Assembly (NCBI GenBank): GCA_905233565.1
Contig: CAJOCL010000004.1
Coordinates: 113,168 to 177,167 of the forward strand
DNA length: 64,000 nt
Direction of reading: 5' to 3'
Origin: an uncultured Synergistales bacterium
GTDB taxonomy: Bacteria; Synergistota; Synergistia; Synergistales; Aminobacteriaceae
The notes beneath the pieces were generated by a model. That model was not told the DNA's origin. It was given only the letters and a program-made list of their open reading frames with translations, and searched no databases. Positions 50,125 through 59,167 of the stretch are shown one piece after another. How positions within the stretch are numbered: position 1 is the first letter of the stretch; every line of letters begins with the position of its first letter. The position numbers were made by a program, and so were the translations under genes.

Positions 50125-51819
50125 TCAGTCAACAGCAGTTATCTGAAAATTTCTGCCGTTAATCTCAACATCACGGAACACGGGATCTAAACTCCTGAAA
50201 TCACTTAGTGCGTCGGGATCGAAATTCCCGTTTATTATTCCGCAGAGTGTCATGGTATTGTCATTATTATTAATCCTGAAAACAAGCCCTGCGCTTTCAG
50301 TAAAAATTATCATATTTTCAGGTTTATTGAACTCAGCATCAGCAAAGACGAAAGCAATATCATCCTTGCTGTGAACTTCCTGAAGGTATGATTTATATTC
50401 TTTCCAGTGTGACGAAATATATTTGACCTGATTTTCAGTGAGTTTTCGACCCTCAGGGTAAACACGTGCATTCCTGATTATGTATTCGCGCCTTGACAGC
50501 GGCATAAGCCCCGTGTATATATACTCGGCATATTCCGCAGGGTCAACCGACATAGCGTCTTTAACGCCTGCTTTCATTTCTTCAGTTCCGTTCCTTGAAA
50601 GCTCATCGAGTACGTTATTCCCGTAACGCCCAAGACTGAAGCGCGTATATATATAGTCGAACTGCTCAGGCTTTATCTGTCCGCTGTACAGCCTCTCAAT
50701 CTGGCTTGATGCCGCCAGCCTGTAAGGATCAAGAACAGGCGAGTTCATTGCAGCAACTATAACGGCCATGAATATTACACATGCAACATTAACTCTGCCG
50801 ATTGATGACGGCCATTTCCTCAGAATTACAGCCCCCGCGTAGCCGAAGCCCCATATCCCCGTAACTACGGCAAGAAATACCGCCTGCACCCTGTCAGTAG
50901 TCAAACCGTACTGCGAAATTCTAAGACTCAGCGAATATAAGCATAATACGGTGTAAACAGGAAGGCACAGAAGCGACACCTGCGCAAGCCTGTCAATGCT
51001 TTTTGTCCTGAATGTTGACTTCGCGCCGTCAAGCCACGCGGCATTCGCAAGTATTATCGTCCCGAACTGCAATAACAGCATTAACGTACTTGCCTGCCCG
51101 GTACTCCAAAGTGTCTGCAGCCCTGAAAACGGAAGGCACATGATAAATATTAACGATAAAACTGAAAAGAACGGCAGAAGCCACGCCAGAACTGATAAAA
51201 TCCATCGTCCAAGTGAGTCTATTCCGGGATGTTTTATCGCAACTGACATCGAAATCGCAATAATCATGCAAGACAGGGGTACGGCCGTAACCGGGTTGAA
51301 TATAATCGAAGGTATGCTGTCAAGCCCTACAATGTCGAATAATAATCCCGCTGTAACAAGAAGCCCCCAAAATACTGCAATGACCATTGAGGCCTGAAAA
51401 AGAAGGAATAAATTTCTGCAGAGCTGAAAAAATATCTCGCTGTATGGAACTTTCCAGCTCCAAGAAGCTATTCTGCACTGGAAAAACGGTATCAGCAAAA
51501 ACGCAGCCATTGAGGCGCGTATAAGCTCGGATTTTTGAGACGGCACGGCGTAAAAACTCGCGTTCGGCGAATAAAGCGACCATAACCTGTACAGCCACAG
51601 CACAAGAAGTACAGCCGTAAGACCGGCAAGGAAATTAACAAGTCTTCTCCCCCAGTGTTCCTGTGAAAGCCAGAATGCAAACGGGACAATAAATATCACT
51701 GTCAGCGGCATGCATCTCAGGGGCCCGGACTTTGAAACCGCGTAAACTCCGAGCAGAATACCCTGAATTAATGCCGAGACAGCGACAACGATATAATGCT
51801 TCCTTTCGATTGAGTTCAT
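50125..51819 (-). CDS. DUF4153-type polytopic membrane protein
   Basis: A 564-residue inner-membrane protein with about 11 hydrophobic segments in residues 1-370, then a soluble C-terminal region (about 375-564). ISQYGLTTDRVQAVF after a run of helices is the most diagnostic motif of DUF4153 proteins, which have no established function. The C-terminal part includes YSGQIKPEQFDYIYTRFSLG and a final INGRNFQITAVD. It is the second gene after the DUF2993-like gene (18-nt gap), so the pair may act together at the cell envelope. Confidence 0.82.
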   Translation of the reverse strand: MNSIERKHYIVVAVSALIQGILLGVYAVSKSGPLRCMPLTVIFIVPFAFWLSQEHWGRRLVNFLAGLTAVLLVLWLYRLWSLYSPNASFYAVPSQKSELIRASMAAFLLIPFFQCRIASWSWKVPYSEIFFQLCRNLFLLFQASMVIAVFWGLLVTAGLLFDIVGLDSIPSIIFNPVTAVPLSCMIIAISMSVAIKHPGIDSLGRWILSVLAWLLPFFSVLSLIFIMCLPFSGLQTLWSTGQASTLMLLLQFGTIILANAAWLDGAKSTFRTKSIDRLAQVSLLCLPVYTVLCLYSLSLRISQYGLTTDRVQAVFLAVVTGIWGFGYAGAVILRKWPSSIGRVNVACVIFMAVIVAAMNSPVLDPYRLAASSQIERLYSGQIKPEQFDYIYTRFSLGRYGNNVLDELSRNGTEEMKAGVKDAMSVDPAEYAEYIYTGLMPLSRREYIIRNARVYPEGRKLTENQVKYISSHWKEYKSYLQEVHSKDDIAFVFADAEFNKPENMIIFTESAGLVFRINNNDNTMTLCGIINGNFDPDALSDFRSLDPVFRDVEINGRNFQITAVD

Positions 51820-51837
51820 GACGCTCTTTTTTTTCCG

Positions 51838-52596
51838 TTATTTACTGTACGAGTATTTTATTCCTTCATTAGGTGCAACAGGGCTTGTCCGTGTCGTCAG
51901 AACCGCGCTTCCGTCCCTGAGTTCGACTTTATGGAGGCTGAGAGGAAGAGGAAACTCGCGCAGGTCAACAAGCGGCTGAATTTCAGACAATGCCTTTTTC
52001 GTAACGTAATCGGGGAGGTCAAGTTTGTTTATTTTGACTTGCGGATCTTTCAGCCATAATTCTTTGCCCTTGACAATTCTCAATCCGCTTGCAATCTCGA
52101 TTAATATATCAAGATTTAAGAACTTTCCGCCCGTGTTGTAGTAGCCTCTGCCCTTCAGTCCTGAAGGTTTTATCGTCATTGATAAGTCGTGCCATTCGTC
52201 GCGCCCGTCGCCGAAAGTTTTATCTTCGATTGACTTGTTTATATCTCTCTCGTAAATTTCGGCGAGTGCCTGAACTGATATTGCGCTGAGACATTCAACG
52301 TTTCCGCTCTTCCAGTTTGAAGGCTCGTTGAACTGAACGCCCTTCATTCTGACTTTGAGCGTATCCATTCTGAATTTGTCAATCATTACACCCTTCAAGT
52401 CAAGCCATACATCATTGAACTGCCCCGAACTGTCCGGCATGTCTGAAATTATCAGCTGTGCGCTTTCAGGCGTGAACTTCCTGATGTAGAAGCCGAACAG
52501 ATCCTCAACCTCATCCGCGAGAACAGGAGAGCAAACGAACATTGACATCAACGAAACTGATAACAGGCTGACAACAAGCAAAATTTTTTTATTCAT
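51838..52596 (-). CDS. secreted DUF2993/LmeA-like protein
   Basis: A 252-residue exported protein. A Sec signal peptide of about 27 residues (KKILLVVSLLSVSLMSMFV, cleavage near VLA-DE) precedes a domain with the feel of DUF2993: VWLDLKGVMIDKFRMDTLKVRMKGVQF and IKPSGLKGRGYYNTGG, beta-rich and lipid-binding in related proteins. It is first in a two-gene unit with the DUF4153 protein. Exact role unknown; an envelope lipid function is a guess by family. Confidence 0.78.
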   Translation of the reverse strand: MNKKILLVVSLLSVSLMSMFVCSPVLADEVEDLFGFYIRKFTPESAQLIISDMPDSSGQFNDVWLDLKGVMIDKFRMDTLKVRMKGVQFNEPSNWKSGNVECLSAISVQALAEIYERDINKSIEDKTFGDGRDEWHDLSMTIKPSGLKGRGYYNTGGKFLNLDILIEIASGLRIVKGKELWLKDPQVKINKLDLPDYVTKKALSEIQPLVDLREFPLPLSLHKVELRDGSAVLTTRTSPVAPNEGIKYSYSK

Positions 52597-52713
52597 GTTA
52601 AATACACCTCTGAGACATTATTATATTTTTCTAATATTATAATTTATAATTTCAATTTTTAATTTATGCAAATAAAATCATGTAAATAAAATCTGAAAGG
52701 ACTTTTGCCGGTA

Positions 52714-54453
52714 ATGCCTTATGACGAACTTAGCAGCCGCATAAAATCATCGCTTGATATAACTGATATTATCGGCGAACGTGTCAGGCTCCGAAAAACT
52801 TCACGGGGCTATATGGGTTTATGTCCGTTCCATAATGAGAAGACACCTTCATTTCATGTTTATTCAGACACTCAGAGTTATTACTGTTTTTCGTGCCATG
52901 AAGCAGGAGATATTTTCACGTTCATAATGAAGACCGAAAATCTGAATTTCCGTGAGGCTCTTGAATTTCTGGCCGAAAGGGCAGGGATTGACACGGGAGA
53001 ATACAATCACGGGAACGGTAACAGGGAAAAACGGGACATTCACGATGTAATTTCAAAGGCCGCAGATTTCTTTATACGCAACCTTCAGAGTCCGCAGGGC
53101 AGGGCCGCACGTGAATACATGAAACGCCGAAATCTCAATGAAGCCGACATGTCAAATTTTTCACTCGGCTATGCTCTTAACTCATGGGACAGCCTCGTAT
53201 CATATCTCAGAAAGAACGGAATTAATGACCGCGAAATCATAAGCTCAGGTCTTGCGGTCGAAAACTCAAGGGGGCTTTATGACCGTTTCAGGGGCAGGCT
53301 TATTTTTCCGGTTAAAGATATTTCGGGACGTTTTATAGCTTTCGGGGGCAGGCTCATAGACGGCGAGGGCGCAAAATATATCAACTCTCCTGAAAGCAGC
53401 ATTTACATGAAACGCCGTAATTTATACCTGCTTGACCGTGCAGGCCGTTCAATGCGCGAAAAGGGGCGCAGCATTTTATGTGAGGGCTACATGGACGCTT
53501 TGAGGCTGCACAAGTGCGGATTTACCGAGAGTGTAGCATCGCTCGGAACGTCATTAACCGGTGAACAGGCTGAATTGTTAAAGCGTTTTTCTGACAAGTG
53601 CATAATCTGTTACGACAACGACAGCGCAGGGCAGAGAGCCTCACTTCGCGGAATGTATATACTTGCCGAACACGGCCTTAACGTCTATGTTCTGACATTG
53701 CCTGAAGGGAAAGATCCTGATGAATATCTGAGCGCAAACAGCCCTGAAAGTTTTGAAAATCTCCTGAAAAGCGCAAAGCCACTTGTCGTTTATCACATAG
53801 ATTATTTAAGAGCTTCCCTTGATGACCCTTCAAAAAGAAAGTCTGCATTAAAAGAACTGCTTGAAGATTTATCACGCCTTGAGCCTGATGAAGTACTGCA
53901 GTACAAATCGCAGTTAAGCTCGGCAATGATGATAACTCCCGATAAAGTTGAGAATATTATACGTTCAGGGAAAAAGAACATCACTGCAAGCACGGTTATT
54001 TCAGCTGAAAAAAATAATAATAATTTTAATAATGATAATGAACTTTACACAATGGAGGCGGGATTTTGTTCAATGCTGATGAAGTCAAGAAAGTGCCGTC
54101 TGAGTGTTGAAGTTAATGAACTTCCTTTGATACTTGAAAATGAAGAGGCTCGCGAAATTGCCAGAGCCGTTTTAACCGAAAATCCTGAAAATCTGCGCAG
54201 TTTATGGCTTGCAACGGGCGATACAGGGAAGATGAGTTTTATATCTCAGGGTGAATTTTTCATGTCCCATACTATCGGCGATGATGATTTTGAAAAATGG
54301 AAAAAGATATATAGAGATCTGAAAGCTAAAAGATTAACGCGCCGCATTAACGAAGTAATGAAAAAAATGAAGAGCAATACGGCGTGTATGAAGGAACTTC
54401 AGGAATTAACTTTTTTGCAGAAAGAACTAGAAAAACTTAACGTCAACGGCTGA
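52714..54453 (+). CDS. dnaG: DNA primase
   Basis: A 579-residue DnaG primase, which makes RNA primers for replication. The N-terminal zinc-binding domain has C37, H40, C58 and C61 (CPFH...CFSC). The central TOPRIM domain has ILCEGYMDALRLH and CYDNDSAGQRASL. The C-terminal region (about 430-579) is a short helicase-binding domain. I place the start at ATG 52714 (MPYDELSSRIKSSLDITDIIGERV); a TTG at 52705 is only 3 nt from AAAGGA. rpoD, a frequent neighbour, does not follow; the gene's end overlaps the convergent apbE by 27 nt. Confidence 0.95.
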   Translation: MPYDELSSRIKSSLDITDIIGERVRLRKTSRGYMGLCPFHNEKTPSFHVYSDTQSYYCFSCHEAGDIFTFIMKTENLNFREALEFLAERAGIDTGEYNHGNGNREKRDIHDVISKAADFFIRNLQSPQGRAAREYMKRRNLNEADMSNFSLGYALNSWDSLVSYLRKNGINDREIISSGLAVENSRGLYDRFRGRLIFPVKDISGRFIAFGGRLIDGEGAKYINSPESSIYMKRRNLYLLDRAGRSMREKGRSILCEGYMDALRLHKCGFTESVASLGTSLTGEQAELLKRFSDKCIICYDNDSAGQRASLRGMYILAEHGLNVYVLTLPEGKDPDEYLSANSPESFENLLKSAKPLVVYHIDYLRASLDDPSKRKSALKELLEDLSRLEPDEVLQYKSQLSSAMMITPDKVENIIRSGKKNITASTVISAEKNNNNFNNDNELYTMEAGFCSMLMKSRKCRLSVEVNELPLILENEEAREIARAVLTENPENLRSLWLATGDTGKMSFISQGEFFMSHTIGDDDFEKWKKIYRDLKAKRLTRRINEVMKKMKSNTACMKELQELTFLQKELEKLNVNG

Positions 54454-55455
54454 AATTATTATGTCTTTCAGATTTCCCGTTGCGAAAACTTCCGGCTTTC
54501 CGTCATTCCCCTGAGTAACGAAAACCGCCCCCGTATTATCCGGGACATCAGGACGGCTGAGAATTTCTTTTGCTTTTTCAATACCGCATATCATGAACGC
54601 CGTAGCCAATCCGTCACCGAGTGAACCGTCAGGAGTTATTAACGTTACGGATAATAAATTGCTCATTACGCTTTTTCCTGTTTCAGGGTCAAAAAAATGA
54701 GAGTATTTTTTACCGTCAATGATTTTATATCGTTCGTAATTTCCCGATGTTATCACTGCACAGTCATTTACGCTTACGGCTGCTAACGGGCTTCCTGCAG
54801 GGTCTAAAGGGTTTCTGATGCCTATTTTCCAGTTTGAACCGTCCGTTTTTTTCCCGAGTGCGAAAATATTACCGCCCAAGTCTATTATTGCCGATTTCAC
54901 TCCCTTATGCCTGAGCATGTCGGCAATGGCTCTGCTTGCGTAACCTTTTGAAATTCCTCCCAAGTCAATAAAACAGCCTTCATGTTTCAGATAAACGCTG
55001 TCAGCCGAAATACTGACATTTTCAATTTTTGTTAAATTCAATGCAATGTCTATGCTTTCCTGAGACGGTATAACGCCTGTGGGCTGATTAATTTTCCACA
55101 GTTTCGTAACGGCACCGATTAAAGGGTTGAATACCCCGTCAGTGATTTTATAGAGTTTCAGGGAATCCTGAATAACTGTCAGCGTTTCTTTTGACGGCCT
55201 GAAATCCTTTTTTCCAGCAAGTTCATTGATTTTATATATTTCAGATGAAGGGTTGAACATTGACATTTTAGCGTCAATATCATTAAGCATTGAATAAGCA
55301 TCGTTCAGAACGTCATCACTGTGTGAATAAACCGTTATTCGTATAAGCGTGTTCATTGCCGACCCATGACGCGTAAACTCCCTTTCTTCCCGAAGGGCAA
55401 GCGACAAAAGCCCGGCCATGACTAGAACGAGGGCGATTAAAATTTTCCGTTTCAC
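54427..55455 (-). CDS. apbE: FAD:protein FMN transferase (ApbE)
   Basis: A 342-residue exported flavin transferase, which attaches FMN covalently to proteins such as the Rnf and Nqr complexes. It has an N-terminal membrane segment (ILIALVLVMAGLLSLAL), MNTLIRITVYS, the DIDAKMSMFNPSSEIYKIN region, DLGGISKGYASRAIA and the flavin/metal sites ALGKKTDGSNWKIGIRNP and DPETGKSVMSN. Start is GTG at 55455, because the AAAGGAG used as its ribosome-binding site lies within the upstream in-frame ATG codon region (55473). Confidence 0.94.
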   Translation of the reverse strand: MKRKILIALVLVMAGLLSLALREEREFTRHGSAMNTLIRITVYSHSDDVLNDAYSMLNDIDAKMSMFNPSSEIYKINELAGKKDFRPSKETLTVIQDSLKLYKITDGVFNPLIGAVTKLWKINQPTGVIPSQESIDIALNLTKIENVSISADSVYLKHEGCFIDLGGISKGYASRAIADMLRHKGVKSAIIDLGGNIFALGKKTDGSNWKIGIRNPLDPAGSPLAAVSVNDCAVITSGNYERYKIIDGKKYSHFFDPETGKSVMSNLLSVTLITPDGSLGDGLATAFMICGIEKAKEILSRPDVPDNTGAVFVTQGNDGKPEVFATGNLKDIIISAVDVKFF

Positions 55456-55549
55456 GGTAAAAACTCCTTTCATATTTGTTATTATTATATAATCTTTCGA
55501 TTTTAAGTTTAAGGAGTGAAAAATCACGGGCGATTTTAGCATTGTTAAT

Positions 55550-57007
55550 TTGCTGGATAACGACAAAAGAGTATCATTACAGAATTTTTCTGAGAACCTG
55601 CCGGCAAAAGTTCAGCAGGATTCGCCGCGTTCAAAGCGTGATATTGTTTCGCGTGTAGCATACTTAATAGGCGTTGACGGAAAATATTTCGGCCTTGAAA
55701 ACGGTGAAAATATTAATCCTCAGTTTTACCGTTCAGTCTATGACGAAATGAATCAGGATAAAGAGGCCAGAATAGTGCGCAGTCTCTGCCAGCTGAGAAC
55801 GAAAATGCAGCGCAATTTCAAGGCTATCTGTATAGAAATGAACTCGGACATAAAAAATATTGACGCAATGCCCGACCTTATACCGCCTGAAATCCTGAAA
55901 TCCCTTGAGCAGGACGGAATACCTTTCGTAAGGGCAAGAAGGAGGCTTGAAGATTATATTGTCGATGTTCATAATTACCTGCTCCCTCATGTCCCGAACT
56001 GTCAGAAATTTATGCCTGAGTGGGTAAAATGGCCTTACATACGGAACTTATTTTTCATGACAAAAGGCAACACGATAGACGGCAACAAGGAAGCCGCCAG
56101 ATTATATTATGAAAACCGTGATTTATTCCCTTATCAGGCGTTTATTAACTGGTATCCTGACGAGGGGGACGGCAATATTCTCAGAGATGATGCGAAATTC
56201 CTGCCCATACTTTACGAACATAACAGAGACAGGTTTTACGACATGAGCAAGGTTACGGATGCAGGAGATGCCGCCATTGAAGACACATCGGACTTTTTCA
56301 CGCGTTCAGAGCGCATACTCATAGCCATAGACTGTGAAAACGCTGATCCATGCAAAGTAATCGGAGTTATGAAAGAGCTTGAGGCTCGGGACATGCTAGA
56401 GAAAATTGCAAAAATCATACTCGTTGATGACGAACATACATCGACACAATGGCGGGCATTGAGGCGCAATGAAAATCTGCCGCTTGAATATTACATGACC
56501 GACAGGGTTAAGGACGAAAAATCAGCGGTTGACGTTGCATTGACGATAAAATTTTACAGGGAGATCATACAGGGCAGGGCTGAGGGGAAGCCTATAGATT
56601 CGGCTGTAATCGTATCAAGCGACTGTGATTTCTGGCCGCTGATTGAGCTTACTCCCGAAGTCAAATTCCTTGTAATGCTTGAATATGATAACTGCTCGCA
56701 GGCATATTATCAGAGACTGCAGAATAATGATGTACCGTTCTTTTATATTGATGAGTATTTCGCGTCAGGAAATCTTGAATTGAAAACTGAAAATTTACTG
56801 CAGGAGGTGATACGCGAAATTGAAGAAGGATATTTGAGCAAGATAAATCTTTTTTCAATCATGAACAGGGCATTAAATAAACTTGATTTGAAAATGAATG
56901 AAAGCGAGGCAAGTTCATTCTACGAAAAATACATGGCGTTAATGAACGTTGCATTTACGAAAAACGGAACTGCAATTTTGCAGAACAAGCCAGAACTTAA
57001 ATATTAA
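55550..57007 (+). CDS. NYN/PIN-like domain protein; start codon probably non-canonical (ATC at 55523)
   Basis: A 485-residue protein from the first standard start (TTG 55550). Residues ~255-365 look like a NYN (PIN-like RNase) domain with RILIAIDCENADPCKVIG (D261, N264), SAVDVALTIKF (D328) and VIVSSDCDFWPLI (D358, D360). The rest is unassigned. The AAGGAGTG site at 55511-55518 does not fit the TTG; it fits an ATC at 55523, in frame, after which the protein reads TGDFSIVNLL. That is what an ATG-to-ATC change would leave. A sequencing error is the alternative. It is divergent from apbE. Confidence 0.82.
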   Translation: MLDNDKRVSLQNFSENLPAKVQQDSPRSKRDIVSRVAYLIGVDGKYFGLENGENINPQFYRSVYDEMNQDKEARIVRSLCQLRTKMQRNFKAICIEMNSDIKNIDAMPDLIPPEILKSLEQDGIPFVRARRRLEDYIVDVHNYLLPHVPNCQKFMPEWVKWPYIRNLFFMTKGNTIDGNKEAARLYYENRDLFPYQAFINWYPDEGDGNILRDDAKFLPILYEHNRDRFYDMSKVTDAGDAAIEDTSDFFTRSERILIAIDCENADPCKVIGVMKELEARDMLEKIAKIILVDDEHTSTQWRALRRNENLPLEYYMTDRVKDEKSAVDVALTIKFYREIIQGRAEGKPIDSAVIVSSDCDFWPLIELTPEVKFLVMLEYDNCSQAYYQRLQNNDVPFFYIDEYFASGNLELKTENLLQEVIREIEEGYLSKINLFSIMNRALNKLDLKMNESEASSFYEKYMALMNVAFTKNGTAILQNKPELKY

Positions 57008-57013
57008 AAATAC

Positions 57014-57043
57014 ATGCCCTCTGCAATTTCAGTCAGGGGGCAT
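57014..57043. terminator. bidirectional hairpin between NYN-like gene and secreted-protein gene
   Basis: ATGCCCTCTG (57014-57023) pairs over 10 bp with CAGGGGGCAT (57034-57043), one G-U. T-rich on the plus side (AATATTATTC), A-rich upstream. Confidence 0.65.
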
Positions 57044-57047
57044 AATA

Positions 57048-57623
57048 TTATTCTTTCACCGCACTGCATGTAACGTCAAACGTATAAATCTCATCGGGGT
57101 AATTATCATCGCGTACTGCCGAACCTTCCCAGCGTATCAGGGCGTTTTTTCCGGGCATGAAAGTTAATGTTATTTTGTCCTCGCCTCCGGCAAATTCCGT
57201 CCTGAAACTCCATGAATTTTCGCCTTCGCGCTTCATGTCATAAGGTATTGAATACTCCCAAGTTCTTTCACAGATAACGTCATTTCTTATGTCAGTAATA
57301 AAACCCGTAAAAATTACGTCCGCCATTCCTTCTGAATTGCTCTCGGAATATTTTACGCTCTCAATTTTCAGAACTACATCATCAGCGTTAAGAGATACAT
57401 CAATTCCGGGCTGTCTTGGGTCTCTGCCTGTGCCGTTTCCCTGACCCTTCCAGCTTCCTATCAGCGAGTTTAAGCCTGACTGTGACTGCGGGCTTGAGGC
57501 GGTCTGTGTCTGTCTGGGAGATTTCCTCCTTCGTTTTGCACTTTCCGCACGGCTTAACGGCATAAAAACCATAACTGTAATCATGATAAGGGCTGCAATT
57601 TTTGCTGTATTTATATTTTTCAT
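57048..57623 (-). CDS. secreted protein of unknown function, 191 aa
   Basis: An exported protein with a signal peptide (MKNINTAKIAALIMITVMVF, cleavage near SRA-ES), followed by a basic, Ser/Gln-rich linker (KRRRKSPRQTQTASSPQSQS) and a beta-rich domain from about residue 60 (LIGSWKGQGNGTG) that has the look of a lipocalin-like or similar ligand-binding fold. I do not recognise a family. The frame extends to an ATG at 57641, but that would add an acidic MEEDEI to the signal peptide, so I use 57623. Confidence 0.72.
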   Translation of the reverse strand: MKNINTAKIAALIMITVMVFMPLSRAESAKRRRKSPRQTQTASSPQSQSGLNSLIGSWKGQGNGTGRDPRQPGIDVSLNADDVVLKIESVKYSESNSEGMADVIFTGFITDIRNDVICERTWEYSIPYDMKREGENSWSFRTEFAGGEDKITLTFMPGKNALIRWEGSAVRDDNYPDEIYTFDVTCSAVKE

Positions 57624-57687
57624 AATCTCATCTTCTTCCATTTCTCATTTTTCCTTCTCAACGGGATAAACTATTGTAGCACACTGC

Positions 57688-57696
57688 TGTTATAAT
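57688..57696 (+). promoter_or_regulatory. extended -10 promoter of cdd-era
   Basis: TG-T-TATAAT is a perfect extended -10 element, 18 nt before the cdd ATG. It leaves room for a transcript start just before the AAAAAAGG site. Confidence 0.6.
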
Positions 57697-57714
57697 AACG
57701 TAAAAAAGGTGGTT

Positions 57715-58167
57715 ATGGCTATATCAATGTCAGTAAAAGAAAGCTGGCCTTCAAAAAAGTTTACTCCTGAAGATCTGCTTGTCATGGCGCGTGAAGCTGC
57801 GCGGAGGGCTTATGTCCCGTACTCAAGATTTCACGTAGGGGCTGCGATGCTGTTTTCAGGTGATGAAGTCATTCAGTCCTGCAACGTTGAGAACGCTTCA
57901 TACGGCATAACGATATGTGCTGAACGTTCAGGAGTTGCGGTTATGGTCTCTCAGGGGAAAAGAAATCCCATTGCAATCGCCGTTGCAGGTTCACATGAGG
58001 ATAAAGATGATTATCTGCGTGTCCCGTGTCCCCCATGCGGTGCGTGCCGTCAGGCACTTTCAGAATTTAACCCGGATATGCTTGTAGTGCTGGCTTCAGA
58101 GAAGGGCGCGAAAATTTTTTCACTCAGGAAATTACTTCCGTATTCCTTCACTCTTGACCCTGAATAA
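57715..58167 (+). CDS. cdd: cytidine deaminase
   Basis: A 150-residue zinc enzyme that converts cytidine or deoxycytidine to uridine forms in pyrimidine salvage. The start has AAAAAAGGTGG just upstream of ATG 57715; a GTG at 57709 is in frame but overlaps it. Motifs: RAYVPYSRFHVGAAML, NVENASYGITICAERSGV with the catalytic C-A-E, and VPCPPCGACRQALSEF with the zinc cysteines. Length is that of the homotetrameric form. It lies 15 nt upstream of era. Confidence 0.96.
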   Translation: MAISMSVKESWPSKKFTPEDLLVMAREAARRAYVPYSRFHVGAAMLFSGDEVIQSCNVENASYGITICAERSGVAVMVSQGKRNPIAIAVAGSHEDKDDYLRVPCPPCGACRQALSEFNPDMLVVLASEKGAKIFSLRKLLPYSFTLDPE

Positions 58168-58182
58168 AAAAAATAAAAAATC

Positions 58183-59079
58183 ATGAAGTGCGGAACTGTA
58201 ACAATAATCGGCAGGCCGAACGTCGGCAAGTCTTCACTGATAAATGCCCTTCTGAGAACTCAGGCGGTTATAATTTCCCCTAAGCCTCAGACAACAAGAA
58301 ATTCATTGCGCTGTATATATAATGACGATGAAGCACAGATTATTTTCACCGATACGCCCGGACTTTACAGGCCGTCAAATTCACGCGACAAGTTAGGAAT
58401 TTTCCTGAACAATTCCATACTTGATGCGCTTGATGATTCTGACGTTATATTATGGCTGGTTGACGCAGGGACAAGAAAACTTCAGCCCGATGATTACGAG
58501 ATTGCGCGGATGCTGCCGCGAAAAATTCCCGTCCTGCTTGCCGCCAACAAGTCGGACAAGTCAGACCCTTCACAGGCTTTCAGGCTGTATAACGAAATCT
58601 TAAAATTAAAATTTGCCGCTGAAATCCCCGTTTCAGCAAAGACAAGGCGCGGAATTGATGACCTTATGTCCGCATTAAAGCCGTTAATTCCTGAAGGTCA
58701 GGCAATTTATGACCCTGATATATTAATGGATACCACCGAAAAATTTATGGCAGGCGAAATAATCAGGGAAAAAATATTAATGCTGTTTCATGACGAAGTA
58801 CCGCACTGCGTTGCAGTCATGATTGACGAGTATAAAAGCCCTGACGAATACCCGGACAGAAAAAAATTATATATACGCGCGTCACTGATAACGGAGACTG
58901 AAGGACAGAAAAAAATATTAATCGGCTCAAAAGGTGAAATGATAAAGAAAATCGGCGAGCTTTCACGCAAAAAAATTGAAGATGTTACGGGCTTCCCGGT
59001 TTATATTGATTTATGGGTGAAAGCCGTTCCAGAATGGCGCAGAAATCAGGCAGCCTTGAAGCGTCTCGGATATTCATAA
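58183..59079 (+). CDS. era: GTPase Era
   Basis: A 298-residue Era, an essential GTPase for 30S ribosome maturation. G1 is GRPNVGKSSLINALL, G2/G3 are QTTRN and FTDTPGL, G4 NKSD, and G5 is in the PVSAKTRRG segment. The KH-type RNA-binding domain near the end includes ILIGSKGEMIKKIG. Length is typical. No ATG ribosome-binding site is obvious, so it may be translated through coupling with cdd. Confidence 0.97.
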   Translation: MKCGTVTIIGRPNVGKSSLINALLRTQAVIISPKPQTTRNSLRCIYNDDEAQIIFTDTPGLYRPSNSRDKLGIFLNNSILDALDDSDVILWLVDAGTRKLQPDDYEIARMLPRKIPVLLAANKSDKSDPSQAFRLYNEILKLKFAAEIPVSAKTRRGIDDLMSALKPLIPEGQAIYDPDILMDTTEKFMAGEIIREKILMLFHDEVPHCVAVMIDEYKSPDEYPDRKKLYIRASLITETEGQKKILIGSKGEMIKKIGELSRKKIEDVTGFPVYIDLWVKAVPEWRRNQAALKRLGYS

Positions 59080-59084
59080 TAAAA

Positions 59085-59115
59085 GCCCCTTCCGTGCTTT
59101 ATATCCGGAAAGGGC
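59085..59115. terminator. hairpin between era and response regulator gene
   Basis: GCCCCTTCCG (59085-59094) pairs with CGGAAAGGGC (59106-59115) with one mismatch. The minus strand has a TTTTATT tail, so it serves mainly the minus-strand regulator; the plus tail is A-rich. Confidence 0.55.
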
Positions 59116-59167
59116 AAAATCTGAGAAAGGAGTGTTGTATGTGAAACAAGTATTATATGCTGAATTT

